A program made the translations under genes and the position numbers. Shown piece after piece: positions 8,846 through 17,840 of a stretch of 64,000 nt of DNA. The DNA is taken from positions 36,641 through 100,640 of the forward strand of contig JAKASO010000003.1 of NCBI GenBank assembly GCA_021818985.1. The letters are read 5' to 3'. Under the pieces are notes generated by a model that did no database searches, was not told the origin of the DNA, and saw nothing but the letters and a program-made list of their open reading frames with translations. This DNA comes from a bacterium. Its GTDB lineage: Bacteria > SZUA-79 > Acidulodesulfobacterales > Acidulodesulfobacteraceae. Positions within the stretch are counted from its first letter, which is position 1. Every line of letters starts with the position of its first letter.

Positions 8846-10654
8846 ATGCATGATCCTATAAGAGATTTAATAAAAAATAATCTAAAAAAATTCTCGTTCG
8901 ACCCTTATGTTGAATCTATAATTTCAAGAAGGCTTGCTTCCCAGCTTATTTTCGATCCAGTCTTTACCTTTAATACGCCCATGGTGCATCCGGATGACAT
9001 GGCCCTTTTTTTAAATAATTGGACGTCCAATTATCTAAATCCGTCCTTAAGGTGCCTTCACGACCCCTTCTTAATGAAAGATATGAATAAAGCGGCAGAT
9101 CGTATTATTGCAGGCCTTTTAAATAACGAAAAAATATGCGTTTACGGAGATTATGATGTTGACGGCATAACTTCAATATCCTTTCTCGTCCTTTTTTTAA
9201 GAGAACTAAAAAACCATATTGCCGGTATGAAAAACACGCCGCCGGAAGAACAGATTATTTATAAGATACCCGATAGAATCAAGCACGGATACGGGCTCGG
9301 GATCGAACCGATTAACGAAGTTATCTTTAATAACGATAACGGCGGTAAAACCGTTTCTTTGATCGTTACAGTAGATCTGGGCATTACAAATGTCGAAAGT
9401 GTGGCGTATGCAAACTCAAGAAATATTGACGTTATTATATGCGACCACCATGAAATTCCTGAAAAACTGCCGGAGGCTTATGCGATACTCAATCCAAAAC
9501 AGCCTGACGACAAGTTTCCGTTCAAATTCCTGCCGGGCGCTGGCATAGCATTTAATCTTGCAATAGCCCTTCGCAAAAAAATGGTATATGGCGGCATAAT
9601 AAAAACATACCCTAATCTTAAAAACTTTCTTGATATAGTCTGCCTTGGCATTATTGCCGACATTGTTCCAATGTATGATGAAAACAGGATATTGGTTCAT
9701 CACGGTTTGAAAAAAATAAACGATAGTCCCAGAACCGGCATAAAGGCTTTAAAAAAAATATGCGGTCTGCATTTCGATAATGTCAATGAATTCGATGTCG
9801 CATGGAAAATGGCGCCAAGAATAAACTCTGCCGGAAGAATCGGCGATCCTTCCATAGCCGTGGAACTGCTGATCTCAGATACCCCCGAAAATGCAAAAAT
9901 GTATGCGGAAAAAATAGAATTGTTCAATAAGAAAAGACAGGAGTTAGAAAATGATTGTTTTTCTACGGCATTAAAAAAAGCGGAAACCCGATTGACCGAA
10001 CATGATAACTTTCTCATTTTGTGCGATGATTCATGGCACCCAGGCGTTACGGGAATTGCATCCTCCAAGCTTGCCGAACATTTTAAAAGGCCGGTTTTAC
10101 TTCTATCAGGCTTTAAGCCGGGTATATTTATAGGTTCTGCAAGAACTTACGGTGATATTGATATTTATGGATTTTTAAAAAATTTTGATCAATTCTACCT
10201 GAAGTTCGGGGGGCATAAAACGGCATGCGGTTTAACTTTAAGTAGGGATATTTTCAGTAAATTTTTAGAAGGGGCAAGTCATTATCTCAAAACTCAAAAT
10301 AGCATGCAGGTAACGGAAAAAAAGGCAGATTATGAAGAAGAAATTAACCTTAAAAATATAAAAAAGGAGTTAATATCGGGTATAAAAATTATGGCGCCTT
10401 TCGGAAACCTTAACGAACGACCAAAATTCTTAATGAGAAACGTCATCCTTGAAAATATAAAGAATTCCGCTAACACCCATTTTACCTGCGATGTACTTAA
10501 CGATCGTCTTAAATCGAAAGCGTTTCTTTTTTCTAAAGGCGACCTTTTAAAAAACAGCTATACGGGATCAAATAATTTGAATCAGATGCGGGTAAACGGC
10601 ATAATATTCGAATTTTTCAATGATTATATAAAAATATTAAACATTTTGACATAA
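8846..10654 (+). CDS. recJ: single-stranded-DNA-specific exonuclease RecJ
   Basis: 5-prime to 3-prime ssDNA exonuclease of recombination and mismatch repair. The DHH-family motifs are present: GDYDVDGITS near residue 97, the DLGITN block, ICDHHEIPE near residue 200, and APRINSAGRIGDP later on. The DHHA1 part contains KFGGHKTACGLT. The length of 602 residues is in the normal range. It follows secF by 32 bp. Confidence 0.95.
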   Translation: MHDPIRDLIKNNLKKFSFDPYVESIISRRLASQLIFDPVFTFNTPMVHPDDMALFLNNWTSNYLNPSLRCLHDPFLMKDMNKAADRIIAGLLNNEKICVYGDYDVDGITSISFLVLFLRELKNHIAGMKNTPPEEQIIYKIPDRIKHGYGLGIEPINEVIFNNDNGGKTVSLIVTVDLGITNVESVAYANSRNIDVIICDHHEIPEKLPEAYAILNPKQPDDKFPFKFLPGAGIAFNLAIALRKKMVYGGIIKTYPNLKNFLDIVCLGIIADIVPMYDENRILVHHGLKKINDSPRTGIKALKKICGLHFDNVNEFDVAWKMAPRINSAGRIGDPSIAVELLISDTPENAKMYAEKIELFNKKRQELENDCFSTALKKAETRLTEHDNFLILCDDSWHPGVTGIASSKLAEHFKRPVLLLSGFKPGIFIGSARTYGDIDIYGFLKNFDQFYLKFGGHKTACGLTLSRDIFSKFLEGASHYLKTQNSMQVTEKKADYEEEINLKNIKKELISGIKIMAPFGNLNERPKFLMRNVILENIKNSANTHFTCDVLNDRLKSKAFLFSKGDLLKNSYTGSNNLNQMRVNGIIFEFFNDYIKILNILT

Positions 10655-10733
10655 ACCGCTCTTTAAAATACAATATAATTTTAATTAAAACAGCTTTTTA
10701 TCTTATTTTACCTTATATGATTTATATGATATT

Positions 10734-11744
10734 ATGATATTTCACAAAGTCTTAACAGCCGTAGAAATCGAACGGGGGTCTGTAAAGATCCTCGAAGTGG
10801 AAAAGAAAAAAAACGGTTATCTCTTAAATAATTTCTTAAATAACACGATCGCTGGAGCAGAACCCCGGGAAATTTCAATTGAGCTTAATAATATTTTTTT
10901 AAAGAATAAAATCCGCAGAAAAAACGTCTATACGAATATCAAAGATAATTCCGTTTGGACATATCATCTTTTGCTTCCAGAAATGCCGGAAAACGACCTT
11001 ATAAAAGCCGTAGAATATGAAATTAAAAAAAAACTGCCATTTCCTGTGTCTTCCGCAACCTTTGATTATATTTACACATATTCCTTAAATCCCGACACGT
11101 CAAAAAATATTAAAATAACCGTTTTTGTTACAAAAAAAGAGGATATTGACCTATTAAATGCTATCTTTACAAATTCGGGAATAAAGTTAAAATCGATCGA
11201 ATGTAAAACGACGTCAATTTTTAATGCTTATCTGTATGTTCATGGAAACAGGAAAGGACATTACCTTTTATGCGACATAAATTCTTCCGTCGCCAGAATC
11301 ATGATTATTTATGATAATTCCACGTCCTTTGAAAGAATTTTAGAGGACCCGGCAATAGCCGAACACGCCATAAATAAGTTAGGTAACATCATAGGAAGCG
11401 AAATTAAAAAAACCGTAGATTTTTACTATGCAGGAAAATCAATCGAACCCATAGAAAATATTTATCTTTCTGGGATTTACTCTTACGCTCCCGAATTTAT
11501 AAAAAACGTATCAAGCATTGCGGAACTGCCTGTTAAAACCGATGGCATTATAAATTTAATGAATCGTGGTCTTACTTCCGGCGTGGCAGGCAAAATGCCT
11601 TTTATTCCTTCAGGTAAAAAACTGCTCAATAATAATCATAATGACGATTACGATAATAATACCTTACTCCTATCGGAAATAGACGAACAGTTTATACCGT
11701 TAACGGATATGTGGACGACATTCGGTCTTATTGCAAACAGATAA
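10734..11744 (+). CDS. pilM: type IV pilus assembly protein PilM
   Basis: Cytoplasmic actin-like ATPase that docks on the PilN N-terminus and starts the pilMNOPQ alignment complex. The 336 residues show the PilM pattern (TAVEIERGSVKILEVE, later ELPVKTDGIINLMNRG), although the sequence is divergent. The assignment rests mainly on context: a PilN-size, a PilO-size and a PilP-size protein and a secretin follow in order. Two copies of TTATATGAT (10713-10730) lie just upstream of the start. Confidence 0.85.
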   Translation: MIFHKVLTAVEIERGSVKILEVEKKKNGYLLNNFLNNTIAGAEPREISIELNNIFLKNKIRRKNVYTNIKDNSVWTYHLLLPEMPENDLIKAVEYEIKKKLPFPVSSATFDYIYTYSLNPDTSKNIKITVFVTKKEDIDLLNAIFTNSGIKLKSIECKTTSIFNAYLYVHGNRKGHYLLCDINSSVARIMIIYDNSTSFERILEDPAIAEHAINKLGNIIGSEIKKTVDFYYAGKSIEPIENIYLSGIYSYAPEFIKNVSSIAELPVKTDGIINLMNRGLTSGVAGKMPFIPSGKKLLNNNHNDDYDNNTLLLSEIDEQFIPLTDMWTTFGLIANR

Positions 11745-11787
11745 AAATAATCGCGCTGCCGGTTCACGGGCGTAAAAGAAAAAATAT

Positions 11788-12381
11788 ATGCGAATAACAA
11801 AAAAAACAAAAAAGAACAAAACCAGAATTAATTTACTGCCTTATGAGGACCGGATAAAAATATTAAACGCAAAAAAAAGGCTTATTATACTTATAATAAT
11901 AGCAGCCTATATAATATTACTTGCAGTCTCGGACATCGGCTTCTACATGGCCTCGGTATCAAAAGGCAACATAATAGCGAAATTAAACGAGCGCTTGTTG
12001 GTACTGCGCAGTAAAAATATATTATACAAAAATATGAACAATGTAATTTTAAAAAAAGAAAAATTGCAGGGCATTTTAAAAAAAGAGATAAGCGCCATTG
12101 AAAAGTTAGGAGCCATGAAAACAAACTGGAGCGGAAAATTGATAAAAATAGTCGGGGCATCGCCGAACGGCGTCTGGCTTAACGGTATTTCGGCAGGAAA
12201 AGGAACGCTTAATATAAATGGCAACAGCCTGTCTTTAATTAATATTTCCGAATACATTAAAAACTTAAAGGCAACCGGATTTCTAAAAAAACTTTATTTA
12301 AAAAGCGTAGGAAGAAAGTCTGTTAAGGGAAATACTTATTATTCATTTGTTATAGAAGGCGTTTTAACTATGCGAACCTAA
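11788..12381 (+). CDS. pilN: type IV pilus inner-membrane protein PilN
   Basis: 197 residues with the conserved cytoplasmic INLLPYEDR motif near residue 16, which binds PilM in known systems. One transmembrane helix follows (about 33-55, LIILIIIAAYIILLAVSDI), then a coiled-coil stretch rich in Lys and Leu, then a periplasmic ferredoxin-like domain (NGVWLNGIS... GFLKKLYLKSV). Gene order pilM-N-O-P-Q supports the call. Confidence 0.9.
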   Translation: MRITKKTKKNKTRINLLPYEDRIKILNAKKRLIILIIIAAYIILLAVSDIGFYMASVSKGNIIAKLNERLLVLRSKNILYKNMNNVILKKEKLQGILKKEISAIEKLGAMKTNWSGKLIKIVGASPNGVWLNGISAGKGTLNINGNSLSLINISEYIKNLKATGFLKKLYLKSVGRKSVKGNTYYSFVIEGVLTMRT

Positions 12382-12433
12382 ATCCGGATGTAGATCGTCC
12401 ACCATAATCATAATATTGAATATTGAGTAAAAG

Positions 12434-13039
12434 ATGAATTTCTTTGAAAAATTAAAACAATTGCTTTACTATTTGGGCCATAATAAGACCCTCTTGGTGG
12501 TAGGAATGCTTTTTATCTTTATTTTTCTGGTAAATGAAGATATCTTCATGAACAGAATAAATAAAAACATATCGAATGAGCATATAAGGCTGAAAAAAAT
12601 TGCTTTGGAACTCAAAAAACTTAAAAAACAGTCGGCCTCTTTAAATATCGAAAAAAAGCGCCTATTTAATGTCCAAAGATCTGCGCTCGCATTAAAAAAT
12701 AAACTTAAAGAAGAGGAAAAAATGCTTCCCAGAACATTTAAAATATCGGAATTAATCCGCCAGATATCAGAATCCACGCCAAAAACGAATTTCATAATCG
12801 AAACAGTTGTTTTTGGCAAGCCTGTCTTTAAGAAAAAATTTAGCGAACTGCCATTGGAAATATCCCTGATAAGCGGCTTCAACAAAGCCCTTATATTTAT
12901 AAAAAATATAAATTCCCTAAAAAGAATTTTTTTAATTAATACTATACATATCTCGCCGGATAAAAAATTCTTTCCCAACGTAAAAATCGTTGTAAAAGGC
13001 AAAGTTTTTGCATTAAATTTATTAAAGTATTATCATTAA
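12434..13039 (+). CDS. pilO: type IV pilus inner-membrane protein PilO
   Basis: 201 residues with one N-terminal helix at about residues 19-38 (TLLVVGMLFIFIFLVN), then a long Lys/Leu-rich coiled coil (40-95) and a small C-terminal alpha/beta domain beginning near FIIETVVFGKP. This is the PilO layout: it pairs with PilN in the periplasm. Sequence conservation is weak and the identity depends on its place in the operon. Confidence 0.85.
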   Translation: MNFFEKLKQLLYYLGHNKTLLVVGMLFIFIFLVNEDIFMNRINKNISNEHIRLKKIALELKKLKKQSASLNIEKKRLFNVQRSALALKNKLKEEEKMLPRTFKISELIRQISESTPKTNFIIETVVFGKPVFKKKFSELPLEISLISGFNKALIFIKNINSLKRIFLINTIHISPDKKFFPNVKIVVKGKVFALNLLKYYH

Positions 13040-13121
13040 TATATTAAATGTATTATTATATTTTATATTTAAGATATTTTTAAAATACATTATTTTTAAG
13101 GAGATGTTTTGAAACAGTTAA

Positions 13122-13484
13122 ATGAAATATAATAAAAAAACAGTTTTAAAATGGCTTTTAGCCTCTTTTTTATATATTTTAATTATAATTATAACGGCTA
13201 CGGCTGGGATATCATACGGCATAAAAAATCCTTTTATCCCGCCTTTTAAACAAAAACAGATAAAAAGCGCAAGCAAATTCGGCGATCTTGATTTGCAGGG
13301 AATAATCACGGGTTCAAGGCAGATGCGCAACATTGCAATAATAAACGGAAAACCTTATTATAAAGACTCGAAGATCGCAAACGGCATTATCGTTAAAATA
13401 ACAACCGCCTCTGTAACAATTAAAGAAAAGAACGGAAAAATTATAAAATTAGAATTAAAAAAATATGAAGGTTTTACAAATTGA
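13122..13484 (+). CDS. pilP: PilP-like pilot protein of the type IV pilus
   Basis: 120 residues: an N-terminal helix (about 9-31) and a short beta domain with FGDLDLQGIITGSRQMRNIAI, matching the PilP homology region that contacts the secretin N0 domain. Known PilP proteins are usually lipoproteins. Here there is no lipobox cysteine at all, so the helix probably acts as a membrane anchor. The stop codon lies in an imperfect 10-bp repeat. Confidence 0.75.
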   Translation: MKYNKKTVLKWLLASFLYILIIIITATAGISYGIKNPFIPPFKQKQIKSASKFGDLDLQGIITGSRQMRNIAIINGKPYYKDSKIANGIIVKITTASVTIKEKNGKIIKLELKKYEGFTN

Positions 13485-13518
13485 AACAAATTAATCAAAA
13501 TAATCAAGGTAAAAATTA

Positions 13519-14844
13519 ATGAAAATTAGAATTATTACGATATGCGTCTTTTTATCAGTTTTTTTTATGTTTGGGTATACAGGCACAGCATCCGGCTCCA
13601 TAAATAAAAACATACCCAAAATGTATTATAATTTTTACGGGGTTAAATTGCCAAAAACAAAAATAACGATAAGCGGCGACAATATTCCTTTGAGATCTTT
13701 AATAATCGGATTAGCCCATGAATTTCATATCAATTATGCTTTAAGCAATACCGTTAAAGGCACCGTAACGTTACATATCGCCAAAGTTCCGTTGAATGCC
13801 GCACTGGGTATAATATTTGCGGCCGGTAATTTAAACTTTAGTGTAGAAAACGGCATTATTTTCATAGGCACGGGGTCGTCCCTAAAGAACAGTTATGCCG
13901 CATATAATATCAAGCTTAAGAATATACAGGCTAAAACCGTCCTTCCCGTAATAACGCCTATTTTACCTGCCGGCGCAAAGGCAATACCGTCTCCCCACGG
14001 CAATTCCATACTGGTTTATGATCTATCTTCCAACATAAATAAGATTAAAAAAATTATAAAAGGATTCGACATTAAGAAAAAGACCGTCCTTCTAAAGGCC
14101 CAAATCGTTGATGTCAGCGATAACTTTACCAGAAATCTGGGGGTATCATGGTCTTTTTCGCCATACAATAACAGCACGATCACTTCATCGTCTTCAAATA
14201 TCACAGGTTTCAGTATCCCGACAACCCTTTCCACAAATACCATGAACATAAATATAGGCACCTCATTGCTAAATTTCGGGCTTATATCCGCCCAATTATC
14301 CATGGGTCAACAATTAGGGTGGGACAAAATAATATCCTCTCCCAATGTTTCGGTTCTGAGCGGCAAGTCTGCCACAATAAATTCGGGCATAACTATGTAT
14401 TATTTAGCATATACTTCGTCTTCCGCCGGCGGGGTTTCAACTCCAACATCCCCGACAAGCGGGGTAACATTAGTAACGCAGCAGCCCATAACTTCAACGC
14501 TTCAAACGATCACCCTCGGACTGACGCTGACCGTAACGCCTATCGTTGAAAGCAAAAATAACATTCTTTTAGATATTACCGTATCCAATTCGCAGCCAAA
14601 TTTTGCACAGCAGGTTGATGGATTTCCTACCACGAACAGCAAAAGCGTTACCACGACCGTAGTTGTTAAAAACCGCTCTACTCTGGTTATAGGAGGGATT
14701 TTGAGCACCCAGAAATCACGTTCCAATAATGGAGTGCCATTTTTATCCACATTACCTGTGATAGGCTATCTTTTTTCTTCCAGACAGAAAAGTGTGATAA
14801 AAGAACAGCTTATGGTCTTTATTTCGCCCGAAATTATCAAATAA
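13519..14844 (+). CDS. pilQ: type IV pilus secretin PilQ (short form)
   Basis: Outer-membrane ring through which the pilus passes. It has a signal peptide (about 1-27, IITICVFLSVFFMFGY), an STN/N0 domain (about 50-115), one N1 domain with NSILVYDLSSNINKIKKII, and a secretin core ending in GGILSTQKS and QLMVFISPEIIK. At 441 residues it lacks the N-terminal AMIN domains that bind peptidoglycan in typical PilQ. The preceding pilMNOP genes make PilQ more likely than a type II GspD. Confidence 0.9.
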   Translation: MKIRIITICVFLSVFFMFGYTGTASGSINKNIPKMYYNFYGVKLPKTKITISGDNIPLRSLIIGLAHEFHINYALSNTVKGTVTLHIAKVPLNAALGIIFAAGNLNFSVENGIIFIGTGSSLKNSYAAYNIKLKNIQAKTVLPVITPILPAGAKAIPSPHGNSILVYDLSSNINKIKKIIKGFDIKKKTVLLKAQIVDVSDNFTRNLGVSWSFSPYNNSTITSSSSNITGFSIPTTLSTNTMNINIGTSLLNFGLISAQLSMGQQLGWDKIISSPNVSVLSGKSATINSGITMYYLAYTSSSAGGVSTPTSPTSGVTLVTQQPITSTLQTITLGLTLTVTPIVESKNNILLDITVSNSQPNFAQQVDGFPTTNSKSVTTTVVVKNRSTLVIGGILSTQKSRSNNGVPFLSTLPVIGYLFSSRQKSVIKEQLMVFISPEIIK

Positions 14845-14873
14845 AACCGGTTCCTATCAAAAAACCCGTTAAT

Positions 14874-14893
14874 TATTATAAAGTATTATAAAG
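14874..14893. repeat. 10-bp perfect tandem duplication between pilQ and tatC
   Basis: TATTATAAAG occurs twice in a row in the 85-bp gap. Confidence 0.85.
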
Positions 14894-14929
14894 ACTATAT
14901 ATAAAGGTATCCATTTATTTATTTTATTT

Positions 14930-15772
14930 ATGAAAAAAAATAATCCGAATGACGATTCAAAGATGTCTTTTTTAGAGCATTTTATCGAGCTTAGAAAAAG
15001 GATTATTTATATATTTATAGCTATTGTTATAGGGATGGGGCTTTCATGGCATTTATCATACACCGCGATACACTTTATTGAATTGCCGTTAGAAAAACCG
15101 ACATATATCACATATTTTTCGGGAATGCTAAAAAAGGCTATAAAGAAAAAATTGCCGGCGGCATATTATGCTTTCGGTCTTAATAAAACGCCAAAAAAGT
15201 TTGTAAGGCATATCCTGCACTACTCAAAACCTTTAGAGCCGTTTTTTATGCAGGTAAAGGCTTCAATAGTTATGGGATTTATGATAGCGCTTCCCTTTAT
15301 ACTTTTTGAAATATGGCAATTCATAAAACCGGGACTATCAAAAAAAGAAAGACGATATATATTTCCTTTTATGTTCTTTGGGACAATATTTTTTATCGCC
15401 GGTATGATATTTATGATACTTTATATATGGCCGGCGGTAATAAACTTCTCCTTAAGTTACCAGAGTCCAAATCTATCCCCTCTTATTAACCTGACCCACT
15501 ATATAAATTTTGCTTTAAGGCTTAGCCTGATATTTGGGATAATATTTGAACTTCCTGTCCTTTCGGCATTGTTATCGTTTGCAGGTATAATAAAACCCGG
15601 GTTTCTAAAAAAATACAGGAAGTACGCCCTTATATTAAGTCTTATAATAGCCGCATTCCACGCTGACATAGTAACAATGTTCTTTATTGCGGTGCCGCTT
15701 TATTCCATGTATGAAGTAAGCATATTAATTTCACGCCTTATATGGGGCATGAAAAATGTAAAGCATATTTAG
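14930..15772 (+). CDS. tatC: twin-arginine translocase subunit TatC
   Basis: Receptor for twin-arginine signal peptides in the inner membrane. The 280-residue protein starts with the family pattern MSFLEHFIELRKRIIYI and continues through six predicted helices, with FILFEIWQFIKPGLSKKERR in the first cytoplasmic loop. The first periplasmic loop (about residues 58-100) is some 25-30 residues longer and more Lys-rich than usual. No tatA/B is in the window. It is convergent with the tusA-like gene 8 bp away. Confidence 0.93.
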   Translation: MKKNNPNDDSKMSFLEHFIELRKRIIYIFIAIVIGMGLSWHLSYTAIHFIELPLEKPTYITYFSGMLKKAIKKKLPAAYYAFGLNKTPKKFVRHILHYSKPLEPFFMQVKASIVMGFMIALPFILFEIWQFIKPGLSKKERRYIFPFMFFGTIFFIAGMIFMILYIWPAVINFSLSYQSPNLSPLINLTHYINFALRLSLIFGIIFELPVLSALLSFAGIIKPGFLKKYRKYALILSLIIAAFHADIVTMFFIAVPLYSMYEVSILISRLIWGMKNVKHI

Positions 15773-15780
15773 AAGAAAGA

Positions 15781-16020
15781 CTATATTATGCTTTTTTTTA
15801 CATAAAATTTAAACTTTCCTCCTTCTTCAAGGGATTCGAGTAGTTCATTGCCAGTTCTTTTGCACCATGCAATCATATCGTTTTTAGAACCCGGATCGGT
15901 GGAAATAACCTCAAGTATTTGTCCTCCGCCCATTATATCAATCTCTTTTTTTGTCTTAACAATAGGCAACGGACAGGATAAACCGCTCGCATCAAGGGTT
16001 TTGTTTGCAACTACAGCCAT
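15781..16020 (-). CDS. TusA/SirA-family sulfur carrier protein
   Basis: 79 residues. The N-terminal LDASGLSCPLPIVKTKKEID contains the CPxP motif whose Cys carries a persulfide in TusA proteins. The rest matches the small two-layer fold (EVISTDPGSKNDMIAWCKRTGNELL). It could serve tRNA thiolation, molybdenum-cofactor maturation or dissimilatory sulfur metabolism; the sequence does not decide. The Shine-Dalgarno AAGGAGG is clear upstream of the ATG. It is monocistronic on the minus strand. Confidence 0.88.
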   Translation of the reverse strand: MAVVANKTLDASGLSCPLPIVKTKKEIDIMGGGQILEVISTDPGSKNDMIAWCKRTGNELLESLEEGGKFKFYVKKSII

Positions 16021-16121
16021 AACGACCTCCTTTGGACTTTATTAGATTAACAACTTTAACAATTTTACTACTATATTATTAAATTTTAAAAAAGTCAACA
16101 TTGTGAAAATTTCCTGTCAAG

Positions 16122-16167
16122 GCAATTTAGAAATGTCCGCTTCTTAGCAATTTAGAAATGTCCGCTT
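16122..16167. repeat. pair of 21-bp direct repeats, 25-bp period
   Basis: A 21-bp unit starting GCAATTTAGAAATGTCC occupies 16122-16142 and again, identically, 16147-16167. It lies in the 278-bp gap between the tusA-like gene and rodZ. Closely spaced terminal repeats of this kind occur at the ends of some insertion sequences (IS21-type, for example), but no transposase is present. An IS-end relic is only one reading. Confidence 0.6.
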
Positions 16168-16248
16168 TTGGTTAAAATTAATATTAATATTAAATGGTTT
16201 TTAAAATCTTTTTTAATTTAATTAATATTGCCTGTCGGGGTGGAAGAA

Positions 16249-16299
16249 AACCCTAAGCAATACTCTTGAAGCGAAGCGAAAAGAGTTTGCTTAGGGGTT
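16249..16299 (-). terminator. intrinsic terminator downstream of rodZ
   Basis: Inverted repeat AACCCTAAGCAA-TACTCTT / AAGAGT-TTGCTTAGGGGTT with a 13-nt loop, immediately 3-prime of the rodZ stop on the minus strand and followed by TTTTCTTCC. It would end the long minus-strand purH-to-rodZ run. Confidence 0.75.
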
Positions 16300-17027
16300 C
16301 ATTTTTTTGGAAAGCTCAATGTTATAACCTGCCTTTCGTGTCCAAGTTTTCCTAAACGTTTTCCGTTATATGTAAGATGTATCCCTCCTGCATTGCCTAT
16401 TTTTATCCATAAGAATCTTTTTGCCTTCCAGAGCTTTATAGTTCCAGGATAAAGCATATAGGTGGACGGCTTCTTATTGTCTATTACGACTTCGATCCAT
16501 GTTCTTCTTACCACGCTCCCTTTAAGTATGACCCTGTCCTTTATTCCTGCTATTCTTTCTTTAACGCCGTTTTTATGAAAAGGGCTTGTTATCAGGCTTT
16601 TGCCATTTAAAGATATTTTGTGTCCTGAAAATTTTTTCGAAAGACTTGTAAATAAATAAAAAAATGCAAAAAATAGAATAATGATCAACACCGCGATAAG
16701 TATTTTGAATCTTAAAACCTTGATTCTCCGGCGCTCTTCGATCATTTTTTGTTTTACGATATCTTTATGGGGCGGAATAACCCAGTTTTTTGCAACCGAA
16801 TCAAATAACCGCAGAGCGTATGTTTCATCGGCTTTAATAGCCGATGCGATATATTTGATATAGCCTCTTATGATAAGAAGCGAAGGAAAATCCGAGAACT
16901 CGTCCGATTCGATGGCATTAATATAATGAAGGCGGATCCTCGTTATTTTAGACAGGCTCTCTTTCGAAATGTTTTGTTTCTCCCTTTCGGATCTTAAATA
17001 TTTACCAACGGTTTCACCTGTTCCCAT
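16299..17027 (-). CDS. rodZ: RodZ-like HTH/transmembrane cell-shape protein
   Basis: 242 residues. An N-terminal Cro/CI-type HTH (GKYLRSEREKQNISKESLSK, about 8-75) is followed by a basic stretch, a single transmembrane helix (about 103-125) and a C-terminal beta domain (DUF4115-type: RRTWIEVVIDNKKPSTYML). This architecture is that of RodZ, which links MreB to the cell-wall machinery. It is shorter than E. coli RodZ. It follows the TPR lipoprotein gene by 24 bp. Confidence 0.88.
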   Translation of the reverse strand: MGTGETVGKYLRSEREKQNISKESLSKITRIRLHYINAIESDEFSDFPSLLIIRGYIKYIASAIKADETYALRLFDSVAKNWVIPPHKDIVKQKMIEERRRIKVLRFKILIAVLIIILFFAFFYLFTSLSKKFSGHKISLNGKSLITSPFHKNGVKERIAGIKDRVILKGSVVRRTWIEVVIDNKKPSTYMLYPGTIKLWKAKRFLWIKIGNAGGIHLTYNGKRLGKLGHERQVITLSFPKK

Positions 17028-17051
17028 AAGATATTCTGCAATTTAACGAAC

Positions 17052-17840
17052 TTAATGCAATAGCTTTTTTATTTTAAGCAGGTAATCGTGCGACTCTACG
17101 CCTAATGGGGCAGTTTGGTTTATTTGATATACTTTTTTAAACATCGCCGCAGACTTTTTATAATTTTTTAATTCGAAATATATCAATGCTTCCTTGAACA
17201 TTGCCGGGGTATAATAAATGTCCAACTCAAGAACCTTCTTATAATTAATAAGGGCGAAGTTAAGCCTTCCTTTTTTAAAATAATAATCGCCGAAATAATA
17301 ATATGTTAAAAAATATTTTTTGTTAAGAGCTTCAGAAACCAGCAGGTATTTCCTTGCTTTAACAAGATTATTTTCTATAAGATAAATTTTGGCAAGCTGC
17401 GTGTAACTTTCATATGGATCGTTATAAAATGGGTTGGAAAGGGCATTTTTCAAATTAATGGCTGCCTTTTTGTATTGTTTCTTTTTGATGTAAATAAGCG
17501 ATAAATTATAGTATGCGTACGAAAATTCATGATTAATAGCGATTGCTCGTTTAAAATTCTTAACAGCCTTGTTTTGCCTGTGGGTAAGCATATAAACCAT
17601 GCCGATCGCATTATAATTTTTCGCCGAAACGGGATTAAGGGTTTTAGCCCTAATAAATTCCTGCATTGCTTTAACATAATTCCCGTTAGAAAAATATCCT
17701 GCGCCCAATCTATAATAAAGATTGGATTTAAGCTTATTTGTTTTTGAGACCTGACCTAATCCGCAACCGTAAAGAAAGATAGACAAACCCGTGCATATCG
17801 AAAAAAGAATAAATATTTTAATGTTAATGCGCTGCTTCAT
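17052..17840 (-). CDS. TPR-repeat lipoprotein (PilW/PilF-like)
   Basis: 262 residues with an N-terminal hydrophobic signal ending in a lipobox-like LYGC (Cys near 26), then about five tetratricopeptide repeats (for example YYRLGAGYFSNGNYVKAMQ and YYNLSLIYIKKKQYKKA). In type IV pilus systems a TPR lipoprotein of this kind (PilF/PilW) helps the secretin reach the outer membrane. The pilMNOPQ genes are only 2 kb away, on the other strand, but a general TPR scaffold cannot be excluded. The start overlaps the pfkB stop in an ATGA junction. Confidence 0.75.
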   Translation of the reverse strand: MKQRINIKIFILFSICTGLSIFLYGCGLGQVSKTNKLKSNLYYRLGAGYFSNGNYVKAMQEFIRAKTLNPVSAKNYNAIGMVYMLTHRQNKAVKNFKRAIAINHEFSYAYYNLSLIYIKKKQYKKAAINLKNALSNPFYNDPYESYTQLAKIYLIENNLVKARKYLLVSEALNKKYFLTYYYFGDYYFKKGRLNFALINYKKVLELDIYYTPAMFKEALIYFELKNYKKSAAMFKKVYQINQTAPLGVESHDYLLKIKKLLH

